Positions 25,365 through 33,163 of a stretch of DNA of 64,000 nt are shown here, in pieces. The notes beneath the pieces were generated by a model, which was given only the letters and a program-made list of their open reading frames with translations, did no database searches and was not told where the DNA came from. Source of the stretch: Clostridiaceae bacterium (GTDB lineage Bacteria; Bacillota; Clostridia; Lachnospirales; Lachnospiraceae); the NCBI GenBank assembly GCA_910575795.1, contig CAJTGE010000024.1, forward strand, positions 22,122 through 86,121, read 5' to 3'. The position numbers and the translations under genes are program-made. The first letter of the stretch is position 1, and every line of letters starts with the position of its first letter.

Positions 25365-26177
25365 ATGAACAAAAATATGGAACGTTTATATAACGGCATT
25401 ATCAAAGAAAACCCAACCTTCGTGTTAATGTTAGGTATGTGCCCGACCCTGGCGGTTACGACCTCCGCCATCAACGGTATCGGCATGGGGCTTTCCACAA
25501 CAGCCGTTTTGGTATTTTCTAACTTTATTATTTCGCTTCTGCGAAATATCATCCCGGACCGCGTGCGTATTCCGGCGTATATTGTAGTGATTGCCAGCCT
25601 TGTTACGGTTGTGCAGCTTCTGATTCAGGGATTTCTGCCCTCGCTTTACTCTGCGCTGGGCATTTATATCCCCCTGATCGTGGTAAACTGTATCATCCTT
25701 GGCCGCGCGGAGTCGTATGCGGCGAAGAATGATCCGATCTCTTCCGCGTTTGACGGTATCGGCATGGGCCTCGGCTTTACGATTGCCTTAACCTGCATCG
25801 GCCTTTTCCGTGAGCTTCTGGGCGCCGGCGCGGTGTTCGGCCAGCAGATTATCCCGGAGGATTACCATATCTCCATTTTCATCCTGGCGCCGGGCGCATT
25901 CTTCGTGCTGTCTATCCTGACCGCGCTGCAGAACAAGTTCAAAGCGCCGTCTGCGACAAACGGTTCCGCTCCGAAGTCCAGCGCGCTGGTGTGCGGCGGA
26001 AACTGTGCTTCCTGCATGGGCGCTGCCTGTGCGGAGAACCACTTAAAGCTTGCTGAAAAGGCGGCCGAGGAGGCGGCGAAGGCGGCTGCGGCCAAGAAAG
26101 CGGCGGCAGAGAAGGCCCTGGCGGCCAAGAAGGCGGCTGAGGCGGCGAAAGCGGCTGAAGCCGGCAAAACGGAATAA
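25365..26177 (+). CDS. rnfE: Rnf complex subunit RnfE with a Cys-containing Ala/Lys-rich tail
   Basis: Membrane subunit of 270 residues. About six helices fill residues 1-195 (ENPTFVLMLGMCPTLAVT at the start is typical). Beyond the usual end there is a roughly 65-residue extension with four Cys in CGGNCASCMGAAC followed by a strongly charged Ala/Lys/Glu helix. The clustered Cys resemble a metal or Fe-S site, but no known fold is recognised. ATG 25365 follows AGGAGGTGGGAAGC; a GTG nine bases earlier is less likely. The tail DNA is repetitive (GCGGCxAAG units), so length variation between strains is likely. Confidence 0.92.
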   Translation: MNKNMERLYNGIIKENPTFVLMLGMCPTLAVTTSAINGIGMGLSTTAVLVFSNFIISLLRNIIPDRVRIPAYIVVIASLVTVVQLLIQGFLPSLYSALGIYIPLIVVNCIILGRAESYAAKNDPISSAFDGIGMGLGFTIALTCIGLFRELLGAGAVFGQQIIPEDYHISIFILAPGAFFVLSILTALQNKFKAPSATNGSAPKSSALVCGGNCASCMGAACAENHLKLAEKAAEEAAKAAAAKKAAAEKALAAKKAAEAAKAAEAGKTE

Positions 26178-26191
26178 GGAGGAATGGGAAA

Positions 26192-26767
26192 ATGAAAGAA
26201 TTGCTTTTAATTGCCATCGGTTCCGCCCTGGTAAATAATGTTGTACTCAGCCAGTTCCTTGGCCTGTGCCCGTTCCTTGGCGTTTCCAAGAAGGTAGAGA
26301 CGTCTGCCGGCATGGGCGCGGCTGTTATCTTTGTTATCACGATCGCCTCCGCTGTGGCGAGCCTGATCTATGATTTTATCCTGGAGCCGAGCGGTATGGC
26401 CTATTTGCAGACGATCGTGTTTATCCTCGTTATCGCGGGCCTGGTACAGTTTGTGGAGATGTTCTTAAAGAAGAACATGGTTTCCCTTTATGAGTCTCTG
26501 GGCGTGTACCTTCCGCTGATTACGACGAACTGCGCCGTTCTGGGCGTGGCTCTGACCAATGTAACCAAGGCTTATAATTTTATTCAGAGCGTTGTGAACG
26601 GCATCGGTATTTCCGTCGGATTTACGATTGCCATCATCCTGCTTGCAGGCGTGCGCGAGCGCATTGAGCACAACGACGTTCCTTATAACTTCCAGGGATC
26701 CCCGATCGTGCTGATCACGGCAGGCCTTATGTCAATTGCATTTTTCGGATTTTCCGGATTAATTTAA
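26192..26767 (+). CDS. rnfA: Rnf complex subunit RnfA
   Basis: A 191-residue six-helix membrane protein, inverted-topology partner of RnfE. It shows NNVVLSQFLGLCPFLGVS and LPLITTNCAVLGVAL, the paired Cys segments that hold a membrane 2Fe-2S cluster between RnfA and RnfE in solved Rnf/Nqr structures. AAGGAGG precedes ATG 26192. The gap to rnfB is 15 bases. Confidence 0.95.
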   Translation: MKELLLIAIGSALVNNVVLSQFLGLCPFLGVSKKVETSAGMGAAVIFVITIASAVASLIYDFILEPSGMAYLQTIVFILVIAGLVQFVEMFLKKNMVSLYESLGVYLPLITTNCAVLGVALTNVTKAYNFIQSVVNGIGISVGFTIAIILLAGVRERIEHNDVPYNFQGSPIVLITAGLMSIAFFGFSGLI

Positions 26768-26782
26768 AGGGGGAAACGGAGG

Positions 26783-27574
26783 ATGAATATTACTGGTATT
26801 ATCATTGCGGCCGTTATCGTGGGCGTGACCGGCATCATCGTCGGCATGCTCTTAGGCGTGGCCAGCGAGAAGTTTAAAGTTGAGGTAGATGAAAAAGAGG
26901 TTCTTGTCAGAGCGGAGCTGCCGGGAAACAACTGCGGCGGCTGCGGCTTCCCGGGCTGTGACGGCCTTGCAAAGGCGATCGCGCAGGGGACGGCGGCTGT
27001 AGACGCCTGTCCGGTAGGCGGCGCGCCTGTGGGAGCGAAGATCGCGGCCATCATGGGCGTTGAGGCCGGCGGCAGCGAGAAGAAGGTGGCTTTTGTAAAG
27101 TGTAAGGGCACCTGCGATAAGACGAGGACGCAGTACAACTACTATGGAATCAAGGACTGTAAGATGGCCGACGTGGTTCCGGGCGCGGGCGACAAAGCCT
27201 GCTCCTATGGATGTATGGGATTTGGCTCCTGCGTGGCGGCCTGTCAGTTTGATGCGATCCATGTGGTGGACGGCATTGCGGTGGTGGATAAGGAGAAGTG
27301 CGTGGCCTGCGGCAAATGTGTGGCGGCCTGCCCGCAGCACCTGATTGACCTTGTACCGTATAAGGCGGAGCATCTGGTGCAGTGTAACTCCCACGATAAG
27401 GGACCGGCTGTGAAGGCGAAGTGCGACAATGGATGTATTGGGTGTACGCTCTGCACGAAGCAGTGTGAGTTTGACGCGATCCATATGGATAACAATGTGG
27501 CTGTGATTGATTACGAGAAGTGTACGAACTGCGGTAAGTGCGCGGCGAAGTGCCCGGCGAAGATTATTCTGTAA
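26783..27574 (+). CDS. rnfB: Rnf complex subunit RnfB
   Basis: Ferredoxin-accepting subunit of 263 residues. An N-terminal helix (3-25) is followed by the Fe-S domain CGGCGFPGC near residue 52, then Cys-rich segments CSYGCMGFGSCVAAC, CVACGKCVAACP, CIGCTLCTKQCE and CTNCGKCAAKCP, enough for several 4Fe-4S clusters as usual for clostridial RnfB. Takes electrons from reduced ferredoxin and passes them on to NAD+, pumping Na+ or H+. Last gene of the operon; a terminator lies about 110 bases downstream. Confidence 0.95.
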   Translation: MNITGIIIAAVIVGVTGIIVGMLLGVASEKFKVEVDEKEVLVRAELPGNNCGGCGFPGCDGLAKAIAQGTAAVDACPVGGAPVGAKIAAIMGVEAGGSEKKVAFVKCKGTCDKTRTQYNYYGIKDCKMADVVPGAGDKACSYGCMGFGSCVAACQFDAIHVVDGIAVVDKEKCVACGKCVAACPQHLIDLVPYKAEHLVQCNSHDKGPAVKAKCDNGCIGCTLCTKQCEFDAIHMDNNVAVIDYEKCTNCGKCAAKCPAKIIL

Positions 27575-27680
27575 GCGTGCGCGGGGGATTTGTTGTGAAG
27601 GGGGCCGCCGGCGGCGGGCTGTGGATCGCAAATCTCAGGCTGCATGAAATGAGTAGGTTTAAAATTCGCTTTTGAGTTAT

Positions 27681-27751
27681 GAAAAAGCAGACGGCAAAAT
27701 GCGTGGTGACGCCTGAGTGTGTCATGGGCGTGGGTTGCCGTCTGTTTTTTC
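27681..27751 (+). terminator. Terminator of the rnf operon
   Basis: GAAAAAGCAGACGGCAA (27681-27697) pairs perfectly with TTGCCGTCTG...TTTTTTC (27735-27751), giving a long stem ending in a T run. The A run on the left makes it potentially bidirectional. A fragment of the GC-rich repeat (AAGGGGGCCGCC, about 27599-27610) lies just before it; the remaining bases to 27878 contain a short repeat also found at 33097-33140 (TGCAATGCTGTA...CAGGCTGTCTGAA). Confidence 0.8.
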
Positions 27752-27878
27752 ATTATAGAGGAGTGTGTCAGCAGGCGTGCAGAGGGCGCGGATAGCGGGC
27801 GTTTTTTACTCGCGAATTAATGCAATGCTGTAGCAGGCTGTCTGAATGGTTATACTCTGGAACAGGGAGGGGAGATGT

Positions 27879-28598
27879 ATGCTGTCAGTTGCCGTGTGCG
27901 ACGATGCGGTTTTGGAATGCGCGGATCTGGCGAGGCGGATCCGGGAGGTATTGGGGCGGGAGGGGATCGGCGCGGCTGTGAAGCGGTTTTTTGCGGGCCG
28001 GGATCTGCTGGAGGCCGGGGAGGCGTTTGATCTGGTTTTTCTGGATATCCGTATGCCGGGCATGGACGGGATGGAGCTGGCGAAGCGGCTGCGCGGGAAA
28101 CAGCCTGATATGATGCTGATCTTTGTCACGTCTGCGAGCGAGTATGTGTTTGAGGCGTATGATGTGGAGGCGTTTCATTATCTTGTGAAGCCTGTTTCCG
28201 AGGAGAAGCTGCGGGAGGTTCTTTTGCACGCGGCGGGGAAGATTTGCGGAAGGGAGGAGGCGGGGTATCTGCTGGTTTCGTCGAAGAAAGGGACCGGGAA
28301 GGTGAGGCTTAAGGATATTGTGTATATGGAGGCCAGGGGGAGGCTGGTGGATATCCACTGTATGCAGGAGACGGTGACGGTTTCGGAGGCGCTGGGACGG
28401 CTGGAGGAGAAGCTTGCGGGGCGGGATTTTTTCCGCTGCCATAAGGGGTATCTGATTAATCTGCGGTTTGTGGATGGTTTTCAGAAAACGCAGATTATGA
28501 TGGAGAATGGGGATGTTGTCCTGCTGGCCAGGAGGCGGTATGATGATTTTGCCAGGGAAATCCTGAAATTTATGAAGCGGGAGGGCGGTATTCTGTGA
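27879..28598 (+). CDS. LytTR-family response regulator
   Basis: A 239-residue two-domain regulator. Residues 1-120 are a receiver with the acidic pair CDD near the start, the phospho-acceptor Asp in LVFLDIRMPGMDG, and the conserved Lys in YLVKPV. The rest is a LytTR DNA-binding domain (RLKDIVYMEARGR, FFRCHKGYLINL). Such regulators usually control bacteriocin, quorum-sensing or surface genes. ATG 27879 has GGGAGGGGAG upstream. Its stop overlaps the sensor kinase start by 4 bases, so the two were a functional pair, but the kinase is now truncated. Confidence 0.92.
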   Translation: MLSVAVCDDAVLECADLARRIREVLGREGIGAAVKRFFAGRDLLEAGEAFDLVFLDIRMPGMDGMELAKRLRGKQPDMMLIFVTSASEYVFEAYDVEAFHYLVKPVSEEKLREVLLHAAGKICGREEAGYLLVSSKKGTGKVRLKDIVYMEARGRLVDIHCMQETVTVSEALGRLEEKLAGRDFFRCHKGYLINLRFVDGFQKTQIMMENGDVVLLARRRYDDFAREILKFMKREGGIL

Positions 28599-29488
28599 GT
28601 GTGGATCTGCGGGTAAATGATCCGGCTGTGTGGTTTTTGGCGGGGAAATATGCGGCCTGGGCATTCTTTTATGGCTTGGAGATATTTACGGCGCTGCGCA
28701 TCCAGGAGGGATTTTTCCGCCCTGCGCGGGTATCTGCAGAGGCAAACCGGGCGCGGTGCCTGACGCTTTTGTTCGCGTTTTTTTTGCTGGCGGATGCGCT
28801 GGGGAAGCTGGCCGGCAATTATCTGTTGTTTGCGGTTTTAAGGCAGGCGGCTTTTTTGTTTGTGTGTACGGCTTTTTTTGCGGGAAAGACATGGATGAAG
28901 CTGTTTACGGCCGCTATGCTGCTGGCTGTGATGGATTTTTCCTGGAACGGGCTGGAGGCGGCCTTATCGGCGGCGCGCCTGGTTTTGTTTCACAGCCGGA
29001 GCGAGATGGCGCTGATGCTCGCCTCCTGCCTGTCGTACCTCGGCGCGGCGGGAGCCCTGCGGGCGAGTTTCAGGCGGCTGAAATTAAAGATGGAGATGTT
29101 TTCGCCGCGCTGCGCGAAGGCGATGCTGATCCCTGTATGCGTACTGCTGTTTTTGACGGATGTGGTGAATTTCGGCGCCAGCCGGGGCGTTTCCATGGTG
29201 TCGGATGTCAATGGGGAGGCGTACTGGGATCCGTATTTGAATGAGTTGTTTACTCATTTAGGATGTATGGTGCTGGCAATTTTAAGTATTACAGTTGTAT
29301 TATGTCTGGCAGACGCGATGAACCGGACGATGCAGTATGAGGTGTCAGAGCAGGTGCACCGGGCGAAGGCGGCGCATTATCAGGCGCTTTTGAAGGAGCG
29401 CAGGGAGCAGGGTTCCGTTGGGTTTGGAATCGGACTCTGGCGGCCCTCTCACGACAGACAACGCCCTGCAACCGTTCATTTCGCTTAA
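28595..29488 (+). pseudogene. Sensor histidine kinase (GHKL type), truncated by a repeat
   Basis: Begins with GTG overlapping the regulator stop and encodes about six membrane helices (residues 1-235) and the start of a cytoplasmic coiled coil (SEQVHRAKAAHYQALLKERREQ). At about 29410, where the phospho-acceptor His and GHKL ATPase domain should follow, the DNA switches to the right half of the GC-rich palindromic repeat and the frame ends 25 codons later in repeat-derived residues. The protein therefore lacks all catalytic parts and cannot phosphorylate the regulator. The membrane sensor half might still be made. Confidence is high that the C-terminal part is lost, given the repeat match at the breakpoint. 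Confidence 0.85.
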
Positions 29489-29500
29489 CTAACTGACATT
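29404..29500. repeat. GC-rich palindromic repeat, right half only
   Basis: GGGTTCCGTTGG followed by CTGGCGGCCCTCTCACGAC matches the right side of the copy at 36.1 kb, and the segment ends TTAACTAACTGACAT, identical to the last 15 bases of the IS4-type element at 54031. The left half is missing; kinase-coding DNA adjoins instead. A related segment in opposite orientation lies at 30481-30540. Confidence 0.7.
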
Positions 29501-29557
29501 GCCCGTGAATCGTAACCGCGGATCCATACAGCCCTGCGCATTGTTTTTCAATCATGC

Positions 29558-29587
29558 TTTACACGTCATCTGCTTATCTGGTACAAT
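29558..29587 (+). promoter_or_regulatory. Promoter of the small 62-residue gene
   Basis: TTTACA (29558-29563), an 18-base spacer and TACAAT (29582-29587), about 45 bases before the start codon. Confidence 0.6.
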
Positions 29588-29633
29588 GAATGTGTCATAA
29601 TAAAAACGTATTTTTCAGAAAGAGGTGTATGAT

Positions 29634-29822
29634 ATGCCAAGTGCAGCAGGCATTATCAGGGACTCGATTATAGAGTTTTCAAGGTTACAAAATTGGATGC
29701 AGTCTGTCAAAGATAAAGATCCGGCGACCTATCAGTCCATGCATGAAAGGTATATTGAACTGAAGGTTACATTAGTAAGTTTAGGCGTAAATTTAACAGA
29801 GCTCGATCGGATAAAAGATTAG
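29634..29822 (+). CDS. Small conserved-looking protein of unknown function
   Basis: A 62-residue, soluble, mainly helical protein (MPSAAGIIRDSIIEF..., ending LTELDRIKD). The ATG at 29634 has AGAGG 8 bases upstream and its own promoter, so it is likely expressed. No signal peptide, membrane helix or known motif was recognised. It sits alone between the truncated kinase and a half copy of the palindromic element. Confidence 0.65.
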   Translation: MPSAAGIIRDSIIEFSRLQNWMQSVKDKDPATYQSMHERYIELKVTLVSLGVNLTELDRIKD

Positions 29823-29940
29823 CGCGCCAGTCCATTAGTACAGCGCGCGGCGCCTGACCGTATATGACAGAAATCAGGCCGTTTGTTCCCGCATGGTTAA
29901 ACAAAAACTTTTTTGGCCGAAGAAACCGTTATGATATCTG

Positions 29941-29994
29941 TGCATTCCCGGATTCTCACAGCGCCTGCCTTTGCGGCTGATGTTCCGGGAGTCT
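29941..29994. repeat. Half copy of the 170-bp palindromic element
   Basis: GCGCCTGCCTTTGCGGCTGA (from 29961) is nearly identical to the reverse complement of the right arm at 18849-19018, and both flanks carry the TTCCGGGAG / CCCGGATTCTC ends in matching places. It lies immediately before the ribosome binding site of the next gene. Confidence 0.6.
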
Positions 29995-30012
29995 GGAAAA
30001 AGGAGGTTTTTT

Positions 30013-30483
30013 ATGAAAGCAGGAACTATGAACGGCCTGATCGGCGCGAATATGAATGTGAAGCTGGCAGAGACGCCGATGCGCGTGTACAGCGAGGCAG
30101 AGGCAAAGGGCGATACAGGGGCCATGGAACGCGCCATGGGGTATGCGGAGGAATTTTCGCAGAAGGCAAAGGAGTGCAGCGACGAGGCGAAGGAAGCGAT
30201 GAAAAGCGAGGTAAAGGAGGAGAAAAAGGAGCAGGAGGCCCTGATCGAACGGCGCAGGGAGGAAGCGGCGGCGCGGCGCGGCGAGACATCCGGGAGACTT
30301 CCGGAGCCGGTGGATACGGCTGAGATCAGCGAGGAGGGAAAGAAGGCTTCACAAGGAGCGGCAGCGCCCGCAGGAACCGGCGCAGGCGGGCCGGCCGCGG
30401 CGGATATCGCGAAGACGTATACGGAGAGCGGAGGCGCGGTGGATATGCAGGCCGCAGAGCCGCAGATCTGCGTGAAAGCCTGA
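30013..30483 (+). CDS. Glu/Lys/Ala-rich protein of unknown function
   Basis: A 156-residue highly charged protein. The start MKAGTMNGLIGANMNVKL is followed by an amphipathic Glu/Lys coil (about residues 45-90), a low-complexity Ala/Gly linker and a C-terminal tail. No signal peptide or membrane helix. AGGAGG six bases before ATG 30013 is a strong start. The short segment PVDTAEISEEGK resembles phrases seen in flagellar accessory proteins and FlgM-like anti-sigma factors, but this is too weak for a call. Likely mostly disordered or coiled coil. Confidence 0.7.
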   Translation: MKAGTMNGLIGANMNVKLAETPMRVYSEAEAKGDTGAMERAMGYAEEFSQKAKECSDEAKEAMKSEVKEEKKEQEALIERRREEAAARRGETSGRLPEPVDTAEISEEGKKASQGAAAPAGTGAGGPAAADIAKTYTESGGAVDMQAAEPQICVKA

Positions 30484-30686
30484 CAGCTTAGTTAAGCGAA
30501 GTGAGCGATTGCGATGTGTTGTTGTCGTGAGAGGGCCGCTATCGTCAGATTCTAAATCCGTAAGGAACCCCGCTCCCGCTCGGAGAAAAGCGCAGCGGAA
30601 GCGGGGTTTTGCCGGATACAGGAGCTGGCGACGGCGGCCCCCTCACAATGAACCATAGCTCACATACATCTTAACTAATGCCATTG
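30481..30686. mobile_element. Nested palindromic element with IS4-like outer ends
   Basis: Outer inverted ends contain TTAGTTAAG (30488-30496) and CTTAACTAA (30670-30678), as do the ends of the IS4-type element at 52531-54031. Inside lies a compact version of the GC-rich palindrome (GTGAGAGGGCCGC near 30536; GGCGGCCCCCTCAC at 30633-30646; central GGAACCCCGCTCCCGCT / AGCGGAAGCGGGGTTTT hairpin) lacking the conserved core. The right end forms the last codons of the merR-like gene, which is read from the other strand. Confidence 0.6.
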
Positions 30687-31537
30687 GTTCTGATTTCTGA
30701 ACGGTTGCTAATTGACTCCATGAGAGGTATTTCAATCTGCACGATATAATCTTCGATCCGCTGTGCGACGGTCTCATTGATCCCTTTTTCATAGGAATAT
30801 CCGCACAGTTTCAGCCCCTGCCTGCCGGCATACTCTAAGATTTCCCGGTAGCGCTGCGGGATTCCTTCCCAATTTCCCTTATAGAAAGCCCTCAGATAGC
30901 GCCCCTTTGGCTGTATATGCAGGCCGTTTTTGCGCCTGAGGAAGGGGAGCTCGATGAAGAGCCTGGTATAGTCGTCAAAATGGCCGCTTTGCAGGCTGGC
31001 AACGGGGATCATGGAGCCGTAGAAGGCGTCATGCAGGCGGCCTGGAATGTACCGGGCTGTCTCGACTGTGACCAGCTCCACTGCTTTTTCAAATGTGGTG
31101 TCCCGGCCGATATCCACGGTCACCAGGCAGCGTTCTTCCTTTTCCACGATGCTGATTTCCGACAGATTAAGGGTCAGCAGGGCGTCCATATCCTGGCAGT
31201 GGCTGTGTAAGGTTTTCCGGATCGCCGTCAGGCGCATGAGCTGGCGATCCAGGTCGGCGATCCGCTCCGTAAGGAGGCGCTTCATGGTTTCAGCGGAGCG
31301 GTTTTTCATGAAATCCTGTATTTCCGGCAGGGGTACGTCCAGCTCCCGCAGGAGCAGGATGATCTCCAGGATGGGGCTCTGGTGATACGTATAGTAGCGG
31401 TAGCCATTTTCGGGGTTCACGGCGGCGGGCTTAAAGAGCCCTATCTCATCATACCACATCAGCGTTTTTTTGTTGACGCCGTGCAGGGCGGCGAACTGGC
31501 CGATTGTGAGGCGTTTATTTTTTTTATCCATTTTCAT
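30671..31537 (-). CDS. MerR-family regulator with a GyrI-like effector domain
   Basis: A 288-residue multidrug-type regulator. The N-terminal winged helix shows TIGQFAALHGVNKKTLMWYDEIGL and NGYRYYTYHQ, the MerR signature; a coiled coil (about 80-120) links to a C-terminal ligand-binding domain of the BmrR/GyrI type. It is divergent from a MATE efflux gene, and the shared gap holds a promoter with a 19-base spacer and a dyad, the classical MerR target, so it most likely controls that pump. The last few codons lie in a repeat end, so the native C-terminus may differ. Confidence 0.88.
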   Translation of the reverse strand: MKMDKKNKRLTIGQFAALHGVNKKTLMWYDEIGLFKPAAVNPENGYRYYTYHQSPILEIILLLRELDVPLPEIQDFMKNRSAETMKRLLTERIADLDRQLMRLTAIRKTLHSHCQDMDALLTLNLSEISIVEKEERCLVTVDIGRDTTFEKAVELVTVETARYIPGRLHDAFYGSMIPVASLQSGHFDDYTRLFIELPFLRRKNGLHIQPKGRYLRAFYKGNWEGIPQRYREILEYAGRQGLKLCGYSYEKGINETVAQRIEDYIVQIEIPLMESISNRSEIRTNGIS

Positions 31538-31576
31538 GCTCCTGAAATATTTTTTTAAATTGTATACATTTTGCTA

Positions 31577-31607
31577 TTGACCATACTGTTACTGTACGGT
31601 TTATGAT
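31577..31607 (+). promoter_or_regulatory. MerR-type promoter and operator of the MATE gene
   Basis: TTGACC (31577-31582) and TATGAT (31602-31607) are separated by 19 bases, the overlong spacer that MerR regulators untwist. Within it ACCATAC (31580-31586) and GTACGGT (31594-31600) form a dyad with one mismatch. Confidence 0.8.
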
Positions 31608-31664
31608 ACTATATGCAGGAAACAAACGCAAGCTGTAAAGACAGAACAAAAGGAGAAAGTAACG

Positions 31665-32996
31665 ATGGGACATGAAAATGTATACGCAAAACCTGTAACA
31701 CTTGGCAATATCTTAAAATTTGCCGTTCCAACCATTGCCATGACGGTGTTTATGTCATTTTATACCATGGTTGACGGTCTGTTTGTATCGAACCTGATCG
31801 GCACGGACGCGCTTTCGGCGATCAATCTGACGGCCCCTGTCATCCAGCTCGTCACCGCTGTTTCCACCATGCTGGCCACCGGCGGGAGCGCGGTGATAAT
31901 GAAGAAGATGGGGGAGCAGAAGAACCAGGAGGCAAAGGAGGATTTTACGTTCCTGATCCTGGTCAATATTGTGGCGGGAGGCGTCATGTGCATACTGGGG
32001 TACATGGCTATGGGCCCTGTTTTTGCGGGCATGAACTTGTCGGCGGATGTGGAGAGGTACTGCATCCAGTATCTGAGCCGTTATCTGGTGTTTACGGTTC
32101 CCATCCTTCTGATGAATAACTTTACGCTCTACATGATTGCCAGCGGGAAGGCGGCGCTTTCATTTGTCTGCTCCGTGGCGGGCGGCGTCCTCAATATGGC
32201 GCTTGACTATGTGTTCATAGCAGAGCTTGGCATGGGGATCCGCGGAGCGGCGGTCGCAACGGGCCTGGGGTATTCGGTGACAGCAGTCGCCGGACTTATT
32301 GTCTTTGGCCGCAAAACAAGCCTTCTTCATTTTACAAAGCCGGCGCTGCGCTTAAAAGTCCTGGCAGGCGCGGCGGCAAACGGATCCTCGGAAATGGCGA
32401 CGGCGCTTGTGACCGGGATTATTACCATGATGTTTAACTGGACTATGCTGGCATTTGCCGGGGAGGACGGCGTTGCGGCGGTGACAATCATCATGTATGT
32501 GCTGATGTTTACAAGCTCCCTGTACACGGGCTATTCATACGGGGTGGCGCCTATGCTGAGTTTTTACTATGGGGAGGGAAATCATGAGAAGCTGAAAGCG
32601 CTGGTTTTGGTCAGCCTGAAAGTGATTGCGTGCATCTCGGCGGCAACGGCGGCGGCTTCGCTGTTATTGACAGAGCCGCTTGTGTCTGTCTTTTCGCGCC
32701 CGGATAACCCGGTGTACGGCCTGGCGGTCAGCGGGAACCGGATTTGCACGGCCACGCTTTTGTTTATCGGCTTTAATATTTTTGCCAGCGGGATGTTTAC
32801 AGCCCTGTCAAACGGGGCGGTGTCGGCTGTCCTCGCCTTTTCCAGATCATTTGTGTTTATGCTGATCACAATGCTTGTTCTCCCGCGGCTTTTGGGGCTG
32901 AACGGCATATGGCTGGCGACGCCGGCGGCGGAAATCATGGCTTTGGGGATGTCTGCGTTCATGTTTGTGAAATACAGGGGGAGGTATGGGTATTAG
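31665..32996 (+). CDS. MATE family efflux transporter
   Basis: A 443-residue, twelve-helix multidrug/toxin exporter driven by Na+ or H+. The start LGNILKFAVPTIAMTVFMSFYTMVDG is typical, and the two halves repeat the same helix pattern. Preceded by AAAGGAGAAAG and the MerR-type promoter. The divergent regulator probably induces it on ligand binding. Substrates cannot be predicted. Confidence 0.9.
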   Translation: MGHENVYAKPVTLGNILKFAVPTIAMTVFMSFYTMVDGLFVSNLIGTDALSAINLTAPVIQLVTAVSTMLATGGSAVIMKKMGEQKNQEAKEDFTFLILVNIVAGGVMCILGYMAMGPVFAGMNLSADVERYCIQYLSRYLVFTVPILLMNNFTLYMIASGKAALSFVCSVAGGVLNMALDYVFIAELGMGIRGAAVATGLGYSVTAVAGLIVFGRKTSLLHFTKPALRLKVLAGAAANGSSEMATALVTGIITMMFNWTMLAFAGEDGVAAVTIIMYVLMFTSSLYTGYSYGVAPMLSFYYGEGNHEKLKALVLVSLKVIACISAATAAASLLLTEPLVSVFSRPDNPVYGLAVSGNRICTATLLFIGFNIFASGMFTALSNGAVSAVLAFSRSFVFMLITMLVLPRLLGLNGIWLATPAAEIMALGMSAFMFVKYRGRYGY

Positions 32997-33008
32997 AACG
33001 TTTTTTAC

Positions 33009-33037
33009 TTAACAATACGTTTCATATCCGTTATAAT
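33009..33037 (+). promoter_or_regulatory. Strong sigma-A promoter of the peptidase-like gene
   Basis: TTAACA (33009-33014), a 17-base spacer and a perfect TATAAT (33032-33037). The transcribed leader contains the first copy of a 51-base direct repeat. Confidence 0.7.
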
Positions 33038-33062
33038 AAAAGGACAAAAAGTTCGCACAGTC

Positions 33063-33113
33063 TTGCGCAAATGACGGTGAATGCAGCGCCTGCTATTTAT
33101 GCAATGCTGTACC
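33063..33113. repeat. 51-base direct repeat, copy 1
   Basis: Starts TTGCGCAAATGACGGTGAAT and ends GCTGTACC. A second copy in the same orientation lies at 33797-33847, overlapping the 3' end of the peptidase-like gene. The right part also resembles 27817-27850. The repeat is non-coding here. Confidence 0.65.
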
Positions 33114-33163
33114 AGATGATGAATCAGGCTGTCTGAACGGTTCAGGAAAAGGGGGCGTATGGC

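Noticed and set aside
26852..27631. 259-codon frame on the - strand opposite rnfB
   Set aside because: Shadow of rnfB; the + strand frame has clear Fe-S motifs and a ribosome binding site, the - strand one has only His/Arg-rich compositional residues.
27885..28664. 259-codon - strand frame opposite the LytTR regulator
   Set aside because: The + strand shows complete receiver and LytTR motifs; the - frame is Pro/His-rich shadow.
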